Positions 17,383 through 25,874 of a stretch of DNA of 32,222 nt are shown one piece after another. The first letter of the stretch is position 1; each line of letters begins with the position of its first letter. The stretch comes from Betaproteobacteria bacterium (GTDB lineage: Bacteria > Pseudomonadota > Gammaproteobacteria > Burkholderiales > Rhodocyclaceae). The notes under the pieces were generated by a model, which was not told the DNA's origin, did no database searches, and saw only the letters and a list, made by a program, of their open reading frames with translations. The stretch lies in NCBI GenBank assembly GCA_016705475.1, contig JADIYD010000005.1:1-32222 (forward strand), given 5' to 3'. Both the position numbers and the translations under genes were made by a program.

Positions 17383-17726
17383 TGTCTCTTCCCTGCTTCA
17401 TGGTCTGGTGAGTTCTTCAAAATAGCCGCCAACCCAAACTGTCGAGTCATGGCAAATACACGTTCAATTGATATTGAAACGGCGACAATGGACGCCCCCG
17501 TTTGGTCCGTAAAGTTGAGGTGGTGCGTTAGTAGATGTAAGACAGCGTTGCCAACGGCCATGGCGAACGAGTTAATCGTGGGATTCTCTACGACTGTTGG
17601 ACATTAAATCGAGAAGCCCAGCTCGACCATTTTTGGAAGCCTAGATGATAGAGTTGGAAGCGGCGCTTGATAAGCCACCGTTTTTGAACAAAACTGTTTC
17701 CATTTCGATAACAGTTGGTGAGCTTC
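17383..17726. other. divergent control region between gdhA and LysR copy 2
   Basis: About 340 bp with no supported gene. It separates divergent gdhA and the LysR gene, so it should contain both promoters and a LysR operator (T-N11-A type), but I could not single one out with confidence. Confidence 0.45.
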
Positions 17727-18629
17727 ATGCAGGATATCAATGACATGTTGTTCTTCGCCCACGTGGTCAAGGTCAGGAGCTTTTCCGAGGCGGCACGACG
17801 ACTCGATGTCTCCAAGTCGCGGGTGAGCAAGGCGATTGCTAGACTGGAGAGCGACCTTGGCGTCCGGCTTCTGAACAGGAGCACGCGCAGCCTGAGCCTG
17901 ACCGATGTCGGCGAAGCGTATTTCGAGCACTGCGACCGGATACTGGAAGAACTGAGCCTGGCCGACACGACGATCTCCCGTCTGCATCAGGAGCCGCGCG
18001 GAAAACTGAAGATCAGCGCTCCCGTGGCGTTTAGTACAATGCACGTGGCCTCAGCCTTGCCCGACTTCATGGCCCGATATCCCGACCTGACCGTTGATCT
18101 GACAATCGGCGACCGACTGGTTGATCTGGCCGACGAGGGTTACGACATCGCTCTGCGGATTACCCGCGAGCCTGGCCAGAACCTCGTTGCCCGTCAATTG
18201 GCCCCGATCCGCCGAAAAATTTGCGCCAGCCCGTCTTACATTGCCCGCCGGGGAATTCCGCTCACTCCCGAGGATCTTGTCCAGCACAATTGTCTGGACT
18301 ACAGCTTCATGAATACACAAGGGGTCTGGCAACTCAAGGGGTACGACGGCGATGTTTCGATCCCGGTGTCCGGTACCCTTCGCATCAATGATGACGAGGC
18401 GCTGTCACAGGCCGTTCTCGGTGGGTTAGGACTGGCCCTGCTGCCGACTTTCATAGTTGGTAAGGATTTGCAGGTAGGGCGCCTAATTGAAGTTTTGCCA
18501 GGCTATGTGCCAACGGAACGCTTCATCTATGCCATTCATCTTCCAAATCGGCATTTGCCTTTGAAAGTCCGTGCCTTCGTTGAATTTCTTCAAGAACGTT
18601 TTGGACCAACGCCATATTGGGATCTTTAA
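17727..18629 (+). CDS. LysR-type transcriptional regulator (copy 2)
   Basis: The ATG at 17727 (MQDINDMLFFAHVVKVRSFS) is chosen over the in-frame start at 17715 because GGTGAGC lies at usable spacing. The 300-residue protein has its helix-turn-helix at SFSEAARRLDVSKSRVSKAI and an effector domain that mirrors copy 1 (13905) nearly block by block: NLVARQLAPIRRKICA, NDDEALSQAVLGGLGLALLP, PTPYWDL. It lies divergent to gdhA. Copy 1 and copy 2 bracket the crp/fnr-ydcH-gdhA group, which suggests an old duplication. The effector is unknown. Confidence 0.93.
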   Translation: MQDINDMLFFAHVVKVRSFSEAARRLDVSKSRVSKAIARLESDLGVRLLNRSTRSLSLTDVGEAYFEHCDRILEELSLADTTISRLHQEPRGKLKISAPVAFSTMHVASALPDFMARYPDLTVDLTIGDRLVDLADEGYDIALRITREPGQNLVARQLAPIRRKICASPSYIARRGIPLTPEDLVQHNCLDYSFMNTQGVWQLKGYDGDVSIPVSGTLRINDDEALSQAVLGGLGLALLPTFIVGKDLQVGRLIEVLPGYVPTERFIYAIHLPNRHLPLKVRAFVEFLQERFGPTPYWDL

Positions 18630-19181
18630 CAGAAAAGCGGTAACTTGGAGACTGCAAATAGCAGCTCGGAGTTTCTGCTTAAGTCCATCGAACAGTCAGG
18701 TGGTCAGCGGCTCATGGCCGATTGAGAGAGATCGCCATCGGCTGCTTTGTAGCACTTCAGTTCGCGGAATATGGATTGGCTGACCGCCCGGTTTCGGGAG
18801 TGGTGACCAGCCGGCATAGCACGGAGTGCGCATTCGCCAGAAAGTTCGCGACCCCGCATGGCTGAATGGCTGGTAAGCGGCGGATTGTTGCCCGATGAAG
18901 AGCATCAGGCTAACGGCCGTTATGGCCGATGAGCAGGCGGAGCAGTCACGGGGGCGAGTGGCGGGTTCCGGATTGCTTATCTGTCGTTCGTGGCTAACAA
19001 TTTGCCCGTGTCGCGGTGCCCGCATTTGGCCGGAAGTGTGTGTTCGGCACGGCGCCGGTGAACAGTCAGGCAAGTCCCCGTCCGAACGGGTAACCGCTTA
19101 CCACGTCGTCGCCGGAGTTACGCTTACCCTCCCGAAATTCTTGCCCTGCGAGGCCACTCCGAGAGTGGCCGCTGGTCGTCC
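18630..19181. other. 552-bp gap at the likely edge of the conjugative element
   Basis: I see no supported gene. The only notable structure is the hairpin at 19152-19170 behind umuC. It lies between chromosome-like genes (LysR, gdhA) and element-like genes (umuC onward), so an attachment-site remnant could be here; none was recognised. Confidence 0.4.
19152..19170 (-). terminator. perfect hairpin downstream of umuC
   Basis: GGCCACTC-CGA-GAGTGGCC, an 8-bp stem with a 3-base loop, 12 bp past the umuC stop on the minus strand. No T-run follows, so termination is only possible, not certain. Confidence 0.4.
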
Positions 19182-20479
19182 TCAGCAAGCCCGCACCACG
19201 GGTAGCCCTTCCCATGCCGTGGTATACGCCGGCGAGAGATTTCCGCGTCGCATCTGCCATGGCCTGTCTAGCCCTTCTGTAGCGAGTCGCAGGGTTCCTC
19301 GGCCATAGCGCTGGTTGATATCATCGAGTGCCCCCATCAGTTTCGCCGCCCGCGCATCCCCGGCCCCACTCTCCGTAAAGAGCGAGAACTGCTGATTGGC
19401 CTTGGGCACTATTTCCATCAGGGTCACCCCAGCCTTGTGATACCCGTACCCCGGCCGGTAGATACGGCGCAGGACGCGCAGCGCCCACTGGGTGAGCACC
19501 CGCGTATCGGAACTGGCATCCGGCAGCGGCACCGTCACCGCCCGTTGGTACTGCGGCACCTCCGGTTTGAAAACGTTGGTCCGGAAGTGACCTGCACTGC
19601 CCCCGCCAGTGAATCCTGAGCCCGAAGTTTCTCCGCGGCCTTGGCGATATAACTGGCCACCGCTTCTTCCAGGTCGGCTAACTCATAAATCACGGCACCG
19701 AACGAACGACTGCTCATGATTTGCTGCTTATCCGGGTCGACCTCCTGCAGGTCGAGGCATGAGATGCCACGAAGCTCGCGGACGGTCCGCTCGAGCACTA
19801 CCGAAAAGCGCGAACGGATGGTCTCCGGGTTGGCGTCACGCAATTGGAGAACGGTCTTGATGCCCATCGCTTCCAGCCTGGCAGTGATTTGGCGGCCGAC
19901 GCCCCAGACCTCTCCGACCACAATCCTGGCGAACAGCTGGACGAGCGCCGGCTCCGACATCACCGTAAAATCACAGACGCCGTCGGCGCCGGCATGCGAT
20001 TTTTTGGCACAGTGGTTGGCCAGCTTGGCCAAGGTCTTGCTGGTGCCGATACCGACACAAACCGCCAGCCCCAGCCAGTCGGCTACGCGCTGGCGAATCT
20101 CGGCCCCGTAGGAGGTATACCCTTGCCGCTCGAAGCCAGTGAAGTCGAGAAACGATTCGTCAATGCTGTAGACCTCGATCTTGGGCGAGAAACTGGAGAG
20201 CACCTCGACCACCCGGTTGCTCATGTCGGCATACAAGGCGTAGTTCGAGGAGCACGCAACGATGCCGTGTTTTCGGGCCTGCGCCTGAAGCTGGAACCAG
20301 GGCACCCCCATCGGGATACCCAGGGCTTTGACCTCGGCCGAGCGCGCCACGACGCAGCCGTCGTTATTTGAGAGGACCACGACCGGACGGGTCTTGAGCC
20401 TGGGGTCAAATAGCTTCTCGCAGCTGGCGTAAAAGTTGTTGCAATCAACTAGGGCAAATACGGGACGGTCAGGGCTCAC
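19182..20479 (-). pseudogene. umuC: UmuC-type error-prone DNA polymerase V subunit, single frameshift
   Basis: This Y-family polymerase copies damaged DNA in the SOS response, activated by cleaved UmuD. The GTG at 20479 begins VSPDRPVFALVDCNNFYASC 4 bp after the umuD stop. Palm motifs are visible: FALVDCNNFYASCE (first Asp) and EVYSIDESFLDF (SIDE). Next come the helix-hairpin-helix region VGEVWGVGRQITARLEAMGI and the little-finger region. The frame breaks near 19575, where one missing base separates DSLAGAVQV from RTNVFKPEVPQYQRAV. The second frame runs to PWQMRRGNLSPAYTTAWEGL and stops at 19182. The corrected length is about 430 residues, normal for UmuC. On a conjugative element this resembles the mobile umuDC/rumAB/mucAB operons. 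Confidence 0.9.
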
Positions 20480-20483
20480 AGCG

Positions 20484-20936
20484 TTAGGTGACGAACCGTT
20501 TGAATTTGCCGACGACGACACCCCACACCTCGAGCTCCATGCCCTCGTGAATCTCAAGGGCCGGGTAGCTCGGATTTTCGGCGATGAGCGCCACCCGACC
20601 GGCACGCCGGTAGAGGCGCTTCACCAGTCGCTCGCCATTGACGAAGGCCACCACGACCAGGCCGTGCCGTGGCCGGATGCTTTTATCCACGACCAGGATG
20701 TCGCCATCGAATATCTCGGCCCCCTGCATCGAGTCGCCCTCAACCGGAAAGAAGAACGTCGACACCGGATTACGAACCAGGTAGTCATTGATGTCGAGGC
20801 GTTTATCCTCGTAGTCGGCGGCTGGCGACGGGAATCCAGCTGAGATCTTTACGGTGTCGAGCGGCAATGCAAGCCGTGGTGCATGAGGCATTGGAACGAC
20901 GATACCCGGCCCGAACAGGGCAGCGGACTCAAGCAT
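20484..20936 (-). CDS. umuD: UmuD-type self-cleaving SOS mutagenesis protein
   Basis: The protein is cleaved with help from RecA filaments, then joins UmuC as polymerase V. I prefer the ATG at 20936 (MLESAALFGPGIVVPMPHAP, 150 residues) over 20975: an AGAGG lies upstream and the ATG overlaps the stop of the preceding small gene, which suits translational coupling; 20975 has no ribosome site. The cleavage region is ISAGFPSPAADYEDKRLD, an Ala-Gly bond as in the LexA/UmuD family. The catalytic Ser is in EGDSMQGAEIFDGD and the Lys in GERLVKRLYR. The stop is 4 bp from the umuC start. Confidence 0.92.
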   Translation of the reverse strand: MLESAALFGPGIVVPMPHAPRLALPLDTVKISAGFPSPAADYEDKRLDINDYLVRNPVSTFFFPVEGDSMQGAEIFDGDILVVDKSIRPRHGLVVVAFVNGERLVKRLYRRAGRVALIAENPSYPALEIHEGMELEVWGVVVGKFKRFVT

Positions 20937-21105
20937 GCGCTGGCGCCTCTTCTGGGTGCTGGATGAGATGCTCATCGACCGGCTCAGTCAATAAAACCAT
21001 TGAGCACTCTGGGCAGACCATGCTCAGGTGCCCGTCGATAGTGGCTTGCTCAAGCTCGGCGCGGGAAAGCGGGCTGTGGCAGCTAGGGCAGACGATGCGA
21101 ATCAT
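20929..21105 (-). CDS. 58-residue zinc-ribbon protein, first gene of the LexA-controlled umuDC operon
   Basis: This gene is too short for ordinary ORF lists. The ATG at 21105 follows AAGGAG at ideal spacing and reads MIRIVCPSCHSPLSRAELEQ, with a second knuckle MVCPECSMVLL. The CPSC ... CPEC pairs, about 27 residues apart, form a typical four-cysteine zinc ribbon. A near-perfect LexA box lies 23 bp upstream of its start. Its stop overlaps the preferred umuD start by 8 bp, so it is cotranscribed with umuD and umuC. I do not recognise a characterised homologue. It could be a regulator or accessory factor of the polymerase V operon; that is inference. Confidence 0.72.
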   Translation of the reverse strand: MIRIVCPSCHSPLSRAELEQATIDGHLSMVCPECSMVLLTEPVDEHLIQHPEEAPAHA

Positions 21106-21127
21106 GGCGGGCTCCTTTTGTTCAATA

Positions 21128-21143
21128 CTGTATTTTTATACAG
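21128..21143 (-). promoter_or_regulatory. LexA (SOS) box controlling the zinc-ribbon/umuD/umuC operon
   Basis: CTGTATTTTTATACAG fits the gamma/beta-proteobacterial consensus CTGT-N8-ACAG, with an outer TA before it (TACTGTA...). It lies 23 bp upstream of the first start codon of the operon. A half-site CTGTATGCA at 21164 is too imperfect to call. Confidence 0.88.
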
Positions 21144-21201
21144 TCTTAGGCAAGAGGCAATACTGTATGCAACAGGCATCGTTGGCAGCCGCTAAACAAA
21201 C

Positions 21202-21390
21202 AGATACACGATGCTGACTATCAATGCCGATGACCACCCGTTCATGCGGCAGTACCACAAGCCTGAGGACGAGAAGAGGATGGTAGTCATCCTCAACGAG
21301 AATGACTAAGACGCCTGGCTGCAAGCACGGGCGGCCGACAGCCGGGACTTCCTTCGCCAGTTCCCAGCCGACAATCTGGACGGCCAATAG
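21202..21390 (+). pseudogene. C-terminal remnant of an SOS response-associated peptidase (SRAP/YedK/HMCES)
   Basis: The frame from 21202 reads NRYTMLTINADDHPFMRQYH, then KPEDEKRMVVILNEND, an in-frame TAA (21307-21309) where the family usually has Tyr, and then DAWLQARAADSRDFLRQFPA to a TAG at 21388. This is the last part of the SRAP fold, which shields abasic sites in single-stranded DNA. The catalytic Cys2 and the central domain are absent. It lies directly behind the LexA-box region, facing away from umuDC, so an ancestral element probably carried a divergent SRAP gene under the same SOS control. Confidence 0.7.
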
Positions 21391-21506
21391 CCTCAGCAGT
21401 CATTGCTTTGAACTACAAGGCTTTTACCCCGGCACGCGTCCATCCATTGCATGTTGATTTCAGCGTTCGCCCCGGCCACCACTTCTCTGGCCCGCGGAGG
21501 CACGCC

Positions 21507-22586
21507 TTAGGACACGATTTTCAGTACCGGCCTCTTGTCGCCCGGCATGGGTGGTGGCGGTGGCTGAGTGACCAGCTCGCCCACCAATGACTCGATCTCA
21601 TCCAGCGGTATGTGCAACTCAGCCGCGATGCGGTCCCTGGTAATGCCGTCCTTCCAGAGTTCGTCAAAGACCATGCGCCAGAGTGTGGACTTCTCACGCG
21701 CAAGACCTTGAGGTTCGGTTGTTCGATATCCCAAGTGGCTCATCTGCTTGCACAGCTCGCGGTAGTGCCAGTCCGAGATCAGACCGGCGTCGAACGCCGT
21801 GCGTGCCAGAGCCGACACCGAGACGCCCCACCGCTTTTTGGCTGATACCAGCCGAGCCAGGGAGTTGACCCGGCCCATGTGACCAATCAGGTCACCCCGG
21901 TTGATCAGGAACGCCGAGGCGAACATATCGGCCTCGCGCTCGATATCCCGACCACCACTTGTCATGCCGTGGATGTGCAGGACCAGGTGGGCCAGTTCGT
22001 GGGCCGCATCAAAACGGCTGCGCTCCGCTGATTTGAAGGTGTTCAAGAAGATGTAGGGGGTGTTACCTCGCCAGCAGGAAAATGCATCGACATGCTTGTG
22101 CTGCTCGGCCAACGAGAAGACCCGGACCCCCTTGGACTCCAGCAGCTTAATCATGTGCTCGATCGGCTTGGTTCCCATGCCCCAATGGCTGCGCAGAGCC
22201 TCGGCAGCCGCAATGGGATCTTCGTCACGCAGGTCAAGCAGCTGCGCTGCGGGAAGCTCGAATCTCTCGGCCACCCAACCATGCAACTCAAACGCCAGAT
22301 CGCCTGCTGCCAGAGCCGCGTCGCGCTGGCGAGCCGTGAGCGACGACAAGCTACGAAAGCTCACTGCCTCGGCACCAAGCGCTTCGCTGTCGCTGAGATA
22401 GAAGAATTCCGTCGGATAATTCAAGGCGTGGGCCAGCGCACGCACGGTATCACTGCCCGGTTCTGGGGTATCGCCTGCCTCTAAGCGCGTGAGCGTCAGA
22501 GCCGTCAGGTGTGCCTTCTCTGCCAGTTCCTTCTTTGTGAGCTGTCTGCGCTTTCGAGCTAGCGTAAGCCTGCTCCCGTTAAACAT
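21507..22586 (-). CDS. XRE-family regulator fused to an ImmA/IrrE metallopeptidase
   Basis: The intact 359-residue protein starts at ATG 22586. Residues 5-60 are an XRE helix-turn-helix (RLTLARKRRQLTKKELAEKA; LTRLEAGDTPEPGSDTVRAL). Residues about 140-260 are an ImmA/IrrE (DUF955) domain with the zinc motif HELAH at 196-200 (RFDAAHELAHLVLH) and the third-ligand region DIEREADMFASAFLI. Such fusions cut a partner repressor or act as antitoxin-like regulators in mobile elements. A frameshifted gene of unknown function ends 27 bp upstream on the same strand, making a two-gene unit. The C-terminus is proline-rich (TQPPPPPMPGDK). Confidence 0.9.
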   Translation of the reverse strand: MFNGSRLTLARKRRQLTKKELAEKAHLTALTLTRLEAGDTPEPGSDTVRALAHALNYPTEFFYLSDSEALGAEAVSFRSLSSLTARQRDAALAAGDLAFELHGWVAERFELPAAQLLDLRDEDPIAAAEALRSHWGMGTKPIEHMIKLLESKGVRVFSLAEQHKHVDAFSCWRGNTPYIFLNTFKSAERSRFDAAHELAHLVLHIHGMTSGGRDIEREADMFASAFLINRGDLIGHMGRVNSLARLVSAKKRWGVSVSALARTAFDAGLISDWHYRELCKQMSHLGYRTTEPQGLAREKSTLWRMVFDELWKDGITRDRIAAELHIPLDEIESLVGELVTQPPPPPMPGDKRPVLKIVS

Positions 22587-22613
22587 ACGCTGCTTCGTTC
22601 TTCATCTTCATCT

Positions 22614-23254
22614 TCACTTCTTTGCTATTCGCACCTCATGCTCCACGGGACCGCTGCCATCGTCGGGCTGACCGATGTTGCCGGGCGTGGGTTCCAGATC
22701 CTCGTCAACGACCCAGATACGTTTGCTGAAGCCCTCGAACTGGTTGCCCTCGAAGGCTTCAGGGCAAGAGACCTCGGCCCGCAACCTCTTGGAATCCGCG
22801 CTCACGCAGACAGCCCACACGGTCGGCGCGCAGCCAATAGCGTCCACTGCCTCCGGGGCGTCTCGATCGAAGAGCTCGGCCTGGCCGTTCTGGATAAGCT
22901 TGCGCGACCCAGCCCCCTTCCCCGAGATAGCCTGAGGGTTCTGTTCTGTGCAGGCGATGTCGACGTTCTGAAAGCAGATCTGGATCCCGAGCTTGTCGTT
23001 GACGGTCGCCTCCACGTTGCCGGTGCGGCTTAGCCGCCAGCCCAGAGGCAAAGATCCATGCGGATAGCCCGGACGCCATTGATATAGGCCAGAGTGCCCG
23101 GCGTGCTCGAAGGGTCGATCTCTAGAGCTTCGGCCTTGGCTGCCGCAGCTTTCCGAGCTATGGACGTGACAATATCCACCGTCAGCCCGAGCGAGTGTAG
23201 CTCCTGATGGACCGAAAAATCTTCATTGATGACAATGGGTGTTTGCTGAAACAT
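22614..23254 (-). pseudogene. unknown partner protein of the XRE-ImmA/IrrE gene, single frameshift
   Basis: I do not recognise this family. The ATG at 23254 begins MFQQTPIVINEDFSVHQELH, and the first frame ends just after GVRAIRMDLCLW near 23030. A one-base shift joins it to PLGWRLSRTGNVEATVNDKL and continues to EHEVRIAKK at 22614. The joined protein has about 212 residues, acidic and mostly beta-like (VNDKLGIQICFQNVDIACTE; TVWAVCVSADSKRLRAEVSC; IWVVDEDLEPTPG), with no membrane segment. It sits 27 bp ahead of the peptidase gene, so the two are cotranscribed. It may be the cleavage target or the effector of that system. Confidence 0.55.
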
Positions 23255-23834
23255 AAATTTAGAATGTTGATTTTTAAGACCTGCATTGTAGGCGGAAAAA
23301 ATCAACACGTGTGAAATTTTATTTAAGATTTCTCAGCGGCGTGCTCTGGCCGCCATCGAAGAGTGTGAACGGCATCGATGAGGGGGCATTCGACCGCATT
23401 CCAAAAGTCTTAGAGGCAGCAATGGCCGGGAGTGAATTCGTGAGATCGCGGCGCGACTGTTCAACGCGATTCTTGGCTGAGCGGCAGGTCAGCAATGAAT
23501 CGGTTACCCGCCGCTCGGTCGAAATCTGCCTCAAACGTCATCTTCCTGATCTAACGAACTCACCCAAGGAGTCGTACGGAAAAAAGCTTTGCATAAGGCA
23601 GAGGTGCCGTCGCCAGACCCGCCTTGTCAAAGGTCCTCTGGGTAATGCACAGTTGCCAATCAATCCGATCCTATGTGTCATGCAATGGGGAATGTTTCTA
23701 GCGGCATATTTCCGCTAATATCGAAATCCCCTCTCAAGTCCGCCATTCCCACGAGACACCACAACCTCGGCTGCCTATCCTCCAGTCATGTGCTCGCAAG
23801 GGCAATACGCCGCCACAGAACTGGGGAAAGCCGC
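23255..23834. other. intergenic stretch between the XRE module and the conjugation module
   Basis: About 580 bp. Frames of 135 (plus, 23311) and 71 residues (minus, 23534-23319) exist but have no ribosome site and no recognised family, so I do not call them. It separates divergent transcription units and should contain their promoters, including that of the conjugation genes. Confidence 0.4.
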
Positions 23835-24332
23835 ATGTTAACCGCCACATCAGCGACTCGTCAGCATCACCTCTCACCTCCATCGGAGGAGGGTAAAGCT
23901 CACCATGTCATCGAGACTCGCCTGTGGCTCGAGGAGCACGACTGGCTTTACCGCCTGCTGCGTAGCGAAGACAACGTTTCGCCAACCTTCCGCTTTCCCG
24001 ATCTTATCAGCGCCAGCGTCTCGCTGGTCTTCACGCATCAGGACGCCCCCTGTCGCATTTTCCGGTATCTCGGGACCGAACTTGTTCTTCGCTCGCCCGA
24101 AACACCGCGCCGCCGCGAATCGATGTGGCGGCACCAGTACCAGTTGCTGTTGGACCTGCAACGTTCTCCCGCTAACCGGCACCCCAACCCCAAGTTCCAA
24201 CTCGACCAATTGACCACGGCCTGCGTCGCCCTGTGCCGGGCAGAGGATGGCTCGGGCGCAGGCATCCTGCGGCAGGCCCGCCGCAACATGGCCGAACGTT
24301 CCCTTCCCGGGGGAGATGCGCCGCCCGGCTGA
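23835..24332 (+). CDS. conserved hypothetical protein at the start of the conjugation module
   Basis: I chose the ATG at 23835 (MLTATSATRQHHLSPPSEEG), which has GGGGAAAG just upstream; the open frame extends further to 23673 but that part looks non-coding. The 165-residue protein (LEEHDWLYRLLRSEDNVSPT; FPDLISASVSLVFTHQDAPC; QYQLLLDLQRSPANRHPNPK) is soluble, with no motif I can name. Its composition and position ahead of the transglycosylase suggest a conserved element protein. The 180 bp after it holds no gene that I can support. Confidence 0.65.
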   Translation: MLTATSATRQHHLSPPSEEGKAHHVIETRLWLEEHDWLYRLLRSEDNVSPTFRFPDLISASVSLVFTHQDAPCRIFRYLGTELVLRSPETPRRRESMWRHQYQLLLDLQRSPANRHPNPKFQLDQLTTACVALCRAEDGSGAGILRQARRNMAERSLPGGDAPPG

Positions 24333-24514
24333 GGCTTACGACGCCCCCTGACTGGCATGCACCCGCTTCTGACCCGCTCGCTCACCGTCACCCTGCCTGG
24401 CTAACGCCAGACCGACCCGAACCCGACCCTGACCGTCCGCGCAGCGCCGACGGCCCAGACCCTCGCTGCCCGCCTACCCGGCGGGTCGTTCCGGTTTCGT
24501 TGGAGAGGTGACTC

Positions 24515-25066
24515 ATGCGTCTGCCGCTGTACTTTGCTGGTCTGGCTGCCCTGGCCGTCCTGGCGACCGCGCCCACCTGGGCGTGGGCCTGCTGGGAGGA
24601 AGCCGCCCAGCGCTACGGCATCTCGGCCGACCTACTCTATGCCATCGCCCGGGTCGAATCGAATCTGAATCCGAAGGCCGTCAACCGCTCGCACCTCCAG
24701 CGCACCGGGTCCTACGACATCGGTCTCATGCAGATCAACAGCGGCCATCTTTTAGCCCTGTCACGCCACGGCATCCGGGAAAAGGATCTCTTCGAGCCCT
24801 GCACCAACATTCAGGTCGGCGCCTGGTTGTTGTCTGACCTGTTCTCCCGGCAGGGTGCGACATGGGATACGGTCGGTGCCTACAATGCTGCCTGCTCACA
24901 GCTCAATGGCGAAGCCTGCACAAAGGCTCGAGCCCAATACGCCTGGCGGGTATATCGCCAGTTGCCCGCGCAACATAGTAGACAACTCACCGGGGTAACA
25001 GAGAGGGGCAAACAGACGCCCCAAAGCGAAACATTCGCCCTGATGTCGGTAAGGGTGGCGCCATGA
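24515..25066 (+). CDS. conjugation-type lytic transglycosylase
   Basis: This exported enzyme opens the peptidoglycan locally so the transfer apparatus can cross the wall. The ATG at 24515 follows GGAGAGG. Residues 1-25 are a signal peptide (LPLYFAGLAALAVLATAPTW). The SLT domain follows: CWEEAAQRYGISADLLYAIA, catalytic Glu48 in RVESNLNP, SYDIGLMQINSGHLLAL and YNAACSQL. At 183 residues it is close to IagB/VirB1/P19-like proteins. Its stop overlaps the start of the next gene (ATGA at 25063), showing coupling. Confidence 0.9.
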   Translation: MRLPLYFAGLAALAVLATAPTWAWACWEEAAQRYGISADLLYAIARVESNLNPKAVNRSHLQRTGSYDIGLMQINSGHLLALSRHGIREKDLFEPCTNIQVGAWLLSDLFSRQGATWDTVGAYNAACSQLNGEACTKARAQYAWRVYRQLPAQHSRQLTGVTERGKQTPQSETFALMSVRVAP

Positions 25067-25740
25067 AAGCCGCCCTTCTGAACTACCGCAGGCTCGTCCT
25101 CTTTGGCTGTTGCACCTTCTTGGCTGCATCGTGCAGCCTGTTCCATAACTCGGCGCCACAGGATCACCCAAAGAACACGGGTGACGCTGCCCCCTGGCAA
25201 CTAGCGCAACTCGATTTTGGCCGCCAAGCCGCTTTCGGACACTGCGTACCGCCAGCCTGCCCGACCCGTACACCGAAGACCCTCGCAACGGATTCCTCAG
25301 TTCGGACGATCAACGGCGCAGCACCCTCCTCGTCAGCCCAGTCCATCCCCTCTGAAGCTATCACCCCGCTCCCAACACCCAAGATCGACACTTCGCGGAC
25401 GATCATTGTCCAGTTCGACCTCGGCAGCGCAAAGCTAAGCCCCGCTGCCCGTTCCAGCCTGAATGGGGCAATGAGCACCCTGCTTTCGGCACGCCAGATC
25501 ATGATCGTCGGCCGTACGGACAACACCGGGCCGCTGGCCTTCAATGAATCGCTGGCCCTCGCCCGCGCGCTGGCGGTTCGCGACCACCTGCTCAGCACCC
25601 ACCCGAGGCTGACACCCACACTCAGCGTCAAGGCCCGCGGTGCGTGCTGCTTCATTGCCGCGAACGACACCCTGGCCGGCCGCACGCAGAACCGGCGGGT
25701 CGAGTTGGTCTTTGATCTGCGCGACAAGGAACGGCCGTGA
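25063..25740 (+). CDS. OmpA-domain lipoprotein of the transfer module
   Basis: The 225-residue product has a lipoprotein signal with the lipobox LAASC (Cys24), a variable Pro/Ser/Thr-rich linker (residues about 30-110) and a C-terminal OmpA/MotB-type peptidoglycan-binding domain (TIIVQFDLGSAKLSPAARSS; IMIVGRTDNTGPLAFNESLA; ARALAVRDHLL; GRTQNRRVELVF). It probably tethers the outer membrane part of the transfer channel to the wall. It overlaps the transglycosylase stop by ATGA. It is not a member of the core F-type set, so this is an extra of this element lineage. Confidence 0.85.
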   Translation: MKAALLNYRRLVLFGCCTFLAASCSLFHNSAPQDHPKNTGDAAPWQLAQLDFGRQAAFGHCVPPACPTRTPKTLATDSSVRTINGAAPSSSAQSIPSEAITPLPTPKIDTSRTIIVQFDLGSAKLSPAARSSLNGAMSTLLSARQIMIVGRTDNTGPLAFNESLALARALAVRDHLLSTHPRLTPTLSVKARGACCFIAANDTLAGRTQNRRVELVFDLRDKERP

Positions 25741-25874
25741 CATCGCGGCTTCCGCCGGCTGACATTCAAATCCATTACCCGCCGAGCGCATGCGCTCTCA
25801 CCCACCGGCATGTTTATGTGCCCACCCGCCTTCCTACCCCCTATTCGTCATTCCACTTTTGTTCGGAGGTTCTC

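Noticed and set aside
18696..19073. 125-residue minus-strand frame downstream of umuC
   Set aside because: Low-complexity translation with no ribosome site and no family likeness; treated as non-coding.
20436..20843. Plus-strand frames antisense to umuD
   Set aside because: They mirror the umuD codon pattern and have no independent support.
21159..21176. Second LexA box (CTGT near 21164)
   Set aside because: Spacing to the following ACAG is 5 rather than 8 bases, so it does not fit the operator.
23311..23718. 135-residue plus-strand frame
   Set aside because: No ribosome site, no recognised family, unusual composition; a minus-strand frame overlaps it. More likely non-coding.
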